A DNA stretch of 64,000 nucleotides from Tachypleus tridentatus. Taxonomy: Eukaryota > Arthropoda > Merostomata > Xiphosura > Limulidae. The DNA lies in the NCBI RefSeq assembly GCF_004210375.1, contig NC_134825.1, positions 7,440,001 through 7,504,000 on the forward strand, in the 5' to 3' direction. The notes beneath the pieces were generated by a model that worked only from the letters and a program-made list of their open reading frames with translations, was not told the DNA's origin and did no database searches. Below are positions 56,240 to 64,000 of this stretch, one piece after another (position 1 is the first letter of the stretch; each line of letters opens with the position of its first letter). The translations under genes were made by a program, and so were the position numbers.

Positions 56240-58309
56240 GACAGAACACTGTGTTAGCATCAAGATTTTGTGGAACAAAGACAGTGTCCAAAGTTTGACA
56301 ATAAACTAGTTAGTAATTTTGTTTAGTATAGATGGCACTTTGGTTATAGACGGCGCCGTCTCTTGTTATTTCATTCTCATTGTCCAAAATGAAGAATTGA
56401 AAAGTTGTAAAGAATCGTTGATATTATATTATCAAGAACTTTTTCTAATTATTTAGAAACTGCTAGCATCATTCTGAGGAAACCTAAACGTACTGTACTG
56501 TTTGGTAAGGAAATATTTTAAAACTATCAATATAATCAGGTGAATTAAAAGCGCATACGAAACAGTAAAACCGTCACTATCGGCGTTAAAAAACTTGCTA
56601 CTATTTGACACTAATAGTTATATTAATATTCGAAAACTCAGCGATATAAAGAATGGATTATTACCAACACAGTATCTTTAATTGTTAGTTAAGCAAGATA
56701 TAAAAAAAATTAAAGTCTGCTTTTGTTTGAGTAAGTTGTTGCTACTAGTAACCTACTCGATACTAACAGATAGGCCTACGACTAACGTAGTACTACTAGT
56801 AGATTTAGTAACACTAGCTATTACTCTGTTATTATTACTGTAGTATAAATAGTAAACGGCTAGTCTTGATCTAGCAGCATAAGTATTTTAAGTAAATAAA
56901 TAAAAAAAATTAACAATTTTATAAATTTAAAACAATTCAAAATTTATATTCAACCATGAAATGTTGTAAAATATAGAATATTAAACTGTCAAAGTAAAGT
57001 TTAATTCCCACTTCTACAGGCACTATAAGTACTTAAAAAAGTCTAAAGTAAAACTAAAAGGCAAATGTTAGTAAGTAATGCTGTAATTAACTACATATTA
57101 AGTTGCTGTACAATTTAATTATGGTAATGTGGAGATGTATATTTCTACTTTCTCTTTCATATGCTAAGTTTTATCAATTTGCTATGATACTGACATATTT
57201 AAAATATTTTGAAGATTTTTTAAAATTTGTATTGTTATGTATAAAGCACAGGTGTGGTTTCTTGTGATAAACTATGATAACATTCAATTGTAAAACAACT
57301 TAATAACTGTTATCATATGGTTCTTTTATTTATAGGACTTTATGAAAATGTGTAACTGAGCTAGATATGTGTTAAATAAACTGTCTTATTAAAAAGTCAT
57401 GTATTGTGAGTGTTGTGCTACTGAATGTTGCTTGCAATTTTTTAGAATCATCCGTGTGGTAGTTCTAGGCTTCAGCTGATATATGTCTGTAAGTGAATTA
57501 GTTACAGTAATTCATTAGATAATATAAATAAATATTCTGACTTTATTTTGTGCAGAAGTTGCATAAAAAATACATTCTAATTCCAATTGTTATTGTATAT
57601 TTGATTCATGTGAGATGAATATGATAATAGTCTTGACAAGACTTCTAACTACTTCTGTAGCTATAGATCTGTTGTTGGTTTGCTTGAAGTTATATTTGTT
57701 AAAGAAGAAATTAGAAATTCTACAGATATTAAATAGTGTCATAAACTGTATTTGGAAGTTTTAAGTGTTTTTGTAGTATTGTTTCATTGTAATCAGCTAC
57801 TTATATTTTATAAAGCTAGATAGAGAAAGCTTATTGGTGTGCTGATGTTTCTAGGGCTAATGTCACAGAGTCCAAGCAAGTTTCTGGAGTTAAAAGTTTT
57901 GTCTTTTTTATGCTATAATGAAATTAATAATGGGCACAAAACTATTTTAGAAAATAATTAAGATTTTAAATAATTTTACACTTTACAAATGAGGTTTTAC
58001 ATAAATCACCAGCTTGACAGTTAATTAGCAAAAATGTATCACTACATTCAATTATTGCTAGTGCTGACTGTAATAATTATTAATTAAACATATAGATAAT
58101 GGCAATGTTTAGAACTTGAATATTTTAAAACTTGCTCTTTGATGCCAAAATACACCTGAGTTACTTGCATGAACATAATCAAAATATAAATAACTACACC
58201 ATTTATGGAGTTACTTGCATGATGTGTAAAATTAACACTGGGGAGAAATTAAATACATTAAAACTTTGAAGATTATGAAATATAGCATTTTACAGGGTGT
58301 TTGAAAAGT
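56240..58309. other. No supportable gene before the gap
   Basis: Very AT-rich with no open frame above the reporting size and no SINE. Further topoisomerase II exons would be expected downstream of 58976 on the minus strand, but I could not recognise one here. Confidence 0.5.
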
Positions 58310-58809
58310 NNNNNNNNNNNNNNNNNNNNNNNNNNNNNNNNNNNNNNNNNNNNNNNNNNNNNNNNNNNNNNNNNNNNNNNNNNNNNNNNNNNNNNNNNNN
58401 NNNNNNNNNNNNNNNNNNNNNNNNNNNNNNNNNNNNNNNNNNNNNNNNNNNNNNNNNNNNNNNNNNNNNNNNNNNNNNNNNNNNNNNNNNNNNNNNNNNN
58501 NNNNNNNNNNNNNNNNNNNNNNNNNNNNNNNNNNNNNNNNNNNNNNNNNNNNNNNNNNNNNNNNNNNNNNNNNNNNNNNNNNNNNNNNNNNNNNNNNNNN
58601 NNNNNNNNNNNNNNNNNNNNNNNNNNNNNNNNNNNNNNNNNNNNNNNNNNNNNNNNNNNNNNNNNNNNNNNNNNNNNNNNNNNNNNNNNNNNNNNNNNNN
58701 NNNNNNNNNNNNNNNNNNNNNNNNNNNNNNNNNNNNNNNNNNNNNNNNNNNNNNNNNNNNNNNNNNNNNNNNNNNNNNNNNNNNNNNNNNNNNNNNNNNN
58801 NNNNNNNNN
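58310..58809. other. Assembly gap, exactly 500 N
   Basis: A round 500-base N run is a placeholder, so the true distance is unknown. It lies 3' of the second topoisomerase II exon and could hide the next exon. Open frames across it are meaningless. Confidence 0.99.
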
Positions 58810-58975
58810 TAGAATCTTTTAACTACAAACTAATCTTGATTTTAACCTCTGTGTAATCAATAATGCGGAACAGAACAACCATCTGATTTTTCCTAAGTGG
58901 CATCAAAGTTTCAAAGATTAAAATTTATAATAGCATCAGGAAGAACCAACACAAAGATAAAAAACTCTCTCATAC

Positions 58976-59108
58976 CATTGATGTTGTATTTACAGTGGAC
59001 TGAAGCTTGAAGATTTTGTGCAGCCCTTGGTGTTCAAGGTCTGCAAATTTTCATTTATTGTTATCAGAAACTTTACAGTCGCGGTCAGTATGATACTCCT
59101 TGTAGTCT
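58976..59108 (-). CDS. TOP2: DNA topoisomerase II, downstream exon, two compensating indels
   Basis: Part of the ATP-dependent nuclear enzyme that passes one DNA duplex through another; this part belongs to the cleavage core beyond the catalytic tyrosine. The acceptor TTTCCTCTGTTTAG precedes A-GAC-TAC, completing the split Val codon of the previous exon. The reading is DYKEYHTD, then (one extra C at 59083) ATVKFLITINENL, then (one base missing near 59044) ADLEHQGLHKIFKLQ and STVNTTSM. The donor is ATG|GTATGAG at 58975. The three segments align in order with the family, but read straight through the frame gives a TGA. The exon length (133 bp) is unchanged. Either the assembly has two indel errors or the copy is dying. 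Confidence 0.88.
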
Positions 59109-61976
59109 CTAAACAGAGGAAACACTACTTTCAAGAATTGGAGAAACTTCTATAATGCTGAAAATACAAATCCTAATTATATGTAACTATAGTACAGCAG
59201 TATTAGATAATTCAAATTAAAGGAATGTTTAACTAAACCCTCACAGTTTATTGTTAACAGGTAGGCCTAACAAAATCCTACCCAGTACTGAGAGAACAAC
59301 ATGCAGTTTTTTTTTAATTATGTGAGAACAACAGTAGTAAAAAACTTGACATGATGCATAAAACATGGCACTATTGTGCAGAAACCAAACCTTTTATTTG
59401 GGTTTAGATAATCAATTATTAAAGGTTTCACAAAATATTTTTCTCTGTGGTTTTAGGAAGAAAAAATAAAAGCAGAGCAGTAGTTTGTTTTTAATGACTA
59501 GTTTTTGCAACTTACTTTACTCAAGTTTCAATACCCACATTAACTTTTAAATTTATTGTTTATGGTATACTTGAAAGCATACGGCTTGATTAGATCTAAC
59601 ACAATCACATAATAACTAGCAAACTGATAAGCTATTTAATAGTGCCAATTAATCAAGGATGGTCAAAATGTTGCTGCAAAAATTATTTGTCATGATTTGT
59701 GATTGACGTTTAATGATATAATCAAATATCTGTCTTCATACCTAACACAAAGAATATAAAAAATATTTTGTCAATAGAATGTTTGTAACCCTATAAGTTT
59801 ACTCTGTGGTTTTAGAATAGGTCTCTGAGGCTAATCTTAACATGAGGTACACTTACACTTTGGCAGCATAATAATAATAAACATGCAATTAGTAAAAAAC
59901 AGTGTATATTAATAAAGTTGATATAAAAACAGTTAATAAATAAATCAGATATCACTAATTCTCTCCAACAGTAGATATTTATTATTTAAAACTAATAAAG
60001 ATCAAATTTTGATTTACTGATTTCCATATAAGGATAACTCCTTCTGGCAACACTGCTCTAAATAACTAGCTTACAATTCATCATTACAATTGCTTAGTTC
60101 ACATCAACCAGGTATGTGAATTACTTTAAGGCACCTGTGCAGGATATTATACATAGTAATTGTGCTTTTAATTGCGTATTTGAAATAAAAATTATTTTAT
60201 AAGCTGTCACCATCATCACAAAACAATAGGGGTACATTTCATTTGGTGGCAAGAGATGAAAACAAGAGGACAGAAATAAATTTGTTTTTATGTAAATTTA
60301 TTGTTAATAAAGTAATTAAAATGTAAAAACAAAAAGACTCATTAGGTTAGATATGAAAAAAAAACAAATGAAATAATTTCTCAATGGGGTCTGCATGCAA
60401 GCTAGACATGATTTATATAATTAAATTCTATAGTTGAAGCTACACTTTCACCATTTTGTACAGCTAGTTATGTGGGTTTAATAGTTAGATGTTTCTTTTA
60501 ATATGGTGGTAACATGATGGGAGAAAAGTATTTTCAATCTTAACATTAAAACTACCTTGCATTCAGACTAATCATGTTCTGACTCCATAAATTCACAGAC
60601 AGATATTTAATTGAAGTACTTAGTGAAAATTATATTCACAATCAGCTTACCAAACTTCATGAAGACAAACTTTCTATATTACGTTATAATATGTATAGTT
60701 TCATGGTTATCTGGTGGATATTGTGTGGAGAACTACAGCAGCTAATTTTAAAGTATCACTAAGATTGCCAAATATTAATGAAGAATTTCTATAAAACTCA
60801 ATGTACCAAGAATGGCTTTATAACAATGTTTAACAGTATAATATAGGAAAATGAAGAATTCAACAACATTAAGTTGAAGTAGAGTAAGGTGGAGTAGCTG
60901 AACTTAGTTTTTTGAAGGTAATTTGGATTTTTTTTATTCAGCTCATTATTTATACATGTTCTCACTTTTAGTAGCTCAGTCTCAGGTCACACTAGATACT
61001 GTAACTTCTGGCAAAAATTATCTTAGCAAGTGAAACAAATACAACTTAGAACTTAACCCTTTGTATACACATTTGCACACATTAAGTTTTTATACTACAA
61101 CTTGTGATGCAGTGTGCATCTTCACAAAATTTGGTAGGCCTTTAGTAAAGTTTGCAAATATTTTATAGATAAAAAAACAGATAGTTTTAATGAATTATTC
61201 TCACTAAAGACTTGTTTGTGAAAATATCATGTTTGTTTCATTACTAGATCAAATACAAAGTGATTTTCATGTTATGATTAAAACAAAAACAAAACCTATT
61301 CTTCATCCCTAAAATCCCAAATATTATTTGTTATTCTAAAATACCCTGAATACATTTCAAATGTTTGTTTTCAATAAGATTATATTTTGTCTGTCATTTT
61401 CTGTACTCTAACTATGTGGGGGCTGTCAATTTGACCGACCTTGTAACCACCATAAAAATATTAGAAAATAAATATAAATTATACTTTTCTTCATTCTAGA
61501 ATTACTGTAGATTATAACATGAAAATAAAAATGTTTAGTCTAAATAGCTTAAGGCTCATAGCATTACATATTCAATAAATTTATTATATTGACCTTCCAG
61601 TTATGCCTGCTAACATTACAATAACTTGCACTGATGCAGCACACATGGACTAATGTTACTGTATCCAAAACTATAAAACTGACTTTTAGTCCTTACAAAG
61701 TGAGGCCGTCTTGGCTGTATTTCAGTGGACTCATAATATTTTGTAATATACAGTCACATTTTAATAATTATACATTATATATGTATATCAATTATTACTA
61801 TTTACAAATAAGTTATTAAATTTGTTTTTCTTAAAATAATTTTTGTGACTCCTCTTCAGATCTTGATTAAATATCAACTGAAGAATATCCATGTAAGTGT
61901 ATTAAAACATTTCTCCAGTGAAGAAAGTAACCATCTACCATTTTGTCCATTATATATCCAATTTATTCCTACATAC
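59109..61976 (-). other. Topoisomerase II intron, 2868 bp
   Basis: Bounded by a GTATGT donor (61976 downward) and a TTTAG acceptor (ending 59109). The content is AT-rich with no SINE, minisatellite or recognisable frame, unlike the repeat-rich left two thirds of the window. Confidence 0.8.
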
Positions 61977-62176
61977 ACTATCAAGGGTTTTGTCTTCTCT
62001 GTACCATGAACCATTGGCTCCAAAACTTGTTCCTTGTAAGACTGAGTCCATGTGCGAACTGGTAACTCTGTAATCTCTAACTTGTTTGCTCCCAAGAGTG
62101 CTATCTCACCACTTATTACAAAACGCTGACTGTCTAACTGTTCTATTGAGCCACAAAAATTCTTGAACCATGGTCT
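61977..62176 (-). CDS. TOP2: DNA topoisomerase II, upstream exon, intact
   Basis: The 200-bp exon reads RPWFKNFCGSIEQLDSQRFV, then ISGEIALLGANKLEITELPV, then RTWTQSYKEQVLEPMVHGTE and KTKPLI. The 'ELPVRTWTQ.YKEQVLEPM..GTEKT' block is a signature of eukaryotic topoisomerase II. The acceptor TTTATTTACTTCTGAATAG precedes AGA-CCA-TGG and the donor is AGT|GTATGT; the last two bases start a Val codon finished by the next exon. There is no stop and no frame break. Earlier exons (ATPase domain, catalytic tyrosine) are not visible up to 64000, so they lie outside the window. Confidence 0.95.
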
Positions 62177-62199
62177 CTATTCAGAAGTAAATAAAAAAC

Positions 62200-63730
62200 A
62201 TTTACATTAACTTGTTCTCCTTTTCATAATGACACATAGAGAAAATGTGTCAACAAAATTTTCACATATGCAAAAATATTTTAATGTCAAATTCTCATAA
62301 AAACTGTAGCCTGTATATATGTATTGAACTTAGCGAAATGAAACTATTGTTTTAAGTGTAAAAAATAATCAGTTCTCCACATACAAAGAAATGAAAACTG
62401 TATACAAGAAACTCCACCACTTTCCTACCAATAATCAGCTCTACTAAAATAAACATTGAAATACAAGAATATTACACTGTTAGTAAAAACTAACATAATA
62501 AACTGGTGTTTAGAGACTGAAAGCTTGTGTACAAATACACATACATGTACAGAAAGAAAAAAATGTACTGCATGTATTTATGTACATACATAGATGTAAA
62601 CAGAGATAAATCTTGGTACATACATGTATAACCACAGATTATTTTATGTCTACACCTATATATGTATGTATGTATGTATATATATGTATGTGTACACAGA
62701 AAGCTTTATGAACATTTAAATAACACTAAACTCTTATCAGCAAACACTGTGACAGCCTAATATAATATAAACTATAATCATTACATGAGAGACCAAAGTA
62801 TTTTCTTTATTCATGTGGTGATTACAATGTGCAACCATTGTTCAATTGTGTTACCAAAGTCATGATAGTTTTGTTTTTTAAAATGAATGAAATAATTAAA
62901 AAAAACAACTATAAACCTAATTGTCAATTTTTGGCTTCTTATTATAATTTATAATCAAATGATGGAAATCATTAAATTTTTCATCTTTGCAGAAAAAAAC
63001 TTGTCAACAGATGAAACCATACATAAGTTTATAACAGCTTTGAAGCTTATTCTGAGTTAAAATAATTTAAAACAGTGAATTTTTCAAGTTGGTGATGCAA
63101 AGAACTTTTGAATTGCATGATCTGATTGTTTTAAAACTTTATTTCTAAAGTTTTTAGAATTATAAATGTATCACCTGAAACCTTGAAATACTTTCTTTTA
63201 ATTTATTTCTTATAAAGCTTTCTTTGTTCATCCTACAGGTATACAGGGACGTAAAGCACTTCCATTGACTGGATACATCTGTATGTTGTACAGGAGTTTT
63301 TGCAGTCAGTTAGTTATGATACTCTGTTGTTTATATGTCATGAAAATGGAATAAATTAACATAATGAGTTTCCCTGCATGTTCATTCATTTCACTGAAGT
63401 GACTGTTTTGGCATGTAATTTTTACATTAGTTCTGAAACGAGAGTCCAGAACGAATATTTTGTTTTCATTATTAGCTAAAAATATTAAATTTATGTTTCA
63501 AAAGGTTATAGACATTTTCACGTATTTAAAATGTCTGCGTATATATGCAGTGACTTTTACAAGTTATGTTTATTAATAATAATAAAAAAAACTGACAAAA
63601 TATAAAATACTGAGAAATGCAGAGTTAAATGGAATGTCTCTTGATAAAGTCCACAAAAGTTAATATCTTTAATACTGAAAATGTATTACTGATAGGTACC
63701 TACTTTATCTCCCCCATAACTATCTCAACC
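62200..63730. other. No supportable exon
   Basis: Presumed upstream intron of topoisomerase II. AT-rich; a (TATG)n microsatellite lies at about 62657-62692. No conserved exon recognised on either strand. Confidence 0.5.
62657..62692. repeat. TATG/TA microsatellite
   Basis: TATATATGTATGTATGTATG then TATATATATGTATGTG. Simple repeat, about 36 bp. Confidence 0.9.
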
Positions 63731-63734
63731 TTCA

Positions 63735-64000
63735 ACTGCCTTTTAGGTATTGATAAGTATTATGAACAACACACCAGTCTTTCATACCTGTATAGTATTG
63801 ATAAGTCTTACGAACAGCACACCAGTCTTTCATACCCATATAGTATTGATAAGTCTTACAAACAGCACACCAGTCTTTCATACCTGTATAGTATTGATAA
63901 GTCTTACGAACAACACACCAGTCTTTTATACCTCTATAGTATTGATAAGTCTTACAAACAGCACACCAGTCTTTCACACCCGTATAGTATTGATAAGTCT
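63735..64000. repeat. 48-bp minisatellite running off the window edge
   Basis: The unit contains TATTGATAAGTCTTACGAAC, AGCACACCAGTCTTTCATAC and CTGTATAG. Five and a half units are visible and the array continues past 64000. 48 is 3 x 16, giving an open minus frame (period MKDWCAVCKTYQYYTG) that is an artefact of the repeat. Confidence 0.93.

Noticed and set aside
58288-58309. Transposon end (ACAGGGTGTTTGAAAAGT) at the gap edge
   Set aside because: It resembles common inverted-repeat ends, but the partner end and target site are hidden or absent, so it cannot be supported.
58297-58822. Frames of 171 and 173 codons
   Set aside because: They consist of unknown bases in the assembly gap.
58850-58900. 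Possible next topoisomerase II exon (VLFR on the minus strand)
   Set aside because: Only three residues agree with the expected VLFD; the rest does not follow the family and no splice pair fits.

Overview
This is animal (metazoan) nuclear DNA with no bacterial operon structure: AT-rich, mostly non-coding, dense in tRNA-derived SINEs, minisatellites and dead DNA transposons. My best guess is a chelicerate, probably a horseshoe crab, because I recall the commonest SINE (here SINE-A) from that group. That taxonomic call rests on memory, not a search.

Host genes. (1) An apparently single-exon Methuselah-like class B GPCR lies on the minus strand at 20866-22130 and is broken by one frameshift in TM1. 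A duplicated scrap of its ectodomain lies at about 26665-26830. (2) Two consecutive exons of DNA topoisomerase II lie on the minus strand at 61977-62176 and 58976-59108. Their splice sites match in phase (GT-AG, 2 nt + 1 nt), but the second exon carries two compensating 1-bp indels. A 500-N assembly gap (58310-58809) lies just downstream.

Mobile DNA. There are four relics of hAT transposases, all on the minus strand. Three lie in elements whose ends I could find: 2384-5608, 33983-38615 and 44347-50717. The last has an 8-bp target duplication, splits an older SINE and carries four nested SINEs. Two MITEs with target duplications lie at 5854-6256 (TA) and 25937-26390 (8 bp). Short fold-back elements related to Penelope-like retroelements (PLEs) recur at 4.3, 14.2, 16.1, 23.8 and 54.1 kb, with diverged relatives at 18.7, 26.9 and 41.8 kb. 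The 54.1 kb copy encodes a frameshifted GIY-YIG endonuclease, and several copies carry a hammerhead-ribozyme-like core. Three SINE families (A about 275 bp, B about 120 bp, C about 110 bp) account for most of the remaining repeats between 23 and 56 kb.

Tandem arrays. Minisatellites with units of 33, 35, 39, 46, 46, 57 and 48 bp lie at 0.65-1.08, 12.9-14.17, 19.9-20.75, 34.8-36.1, 37.45-38.36, 30.9-32.4 and 63.7-64.0 kb. Long open frames inside them are artefacts of the unit sequence. Three observations stand out. The 46-bp array at 34.8 kb grew from a piece of hAT transposase coding sequence and sits inside that gene. The 39-bp array lies about 110 bp after the GPCR stop and repeats AATAAA in the sense orientation in nearly every unit. 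The SINE at 50.1 kb has a SINE-A head joined to a different 3' tail and carries its own target duplication.

The 8.2-12.9, 16.3-18.5, 28.2-29.6 and 56.2-58.3 kb stretches and the topoisomerase intron show nothing I can assign.
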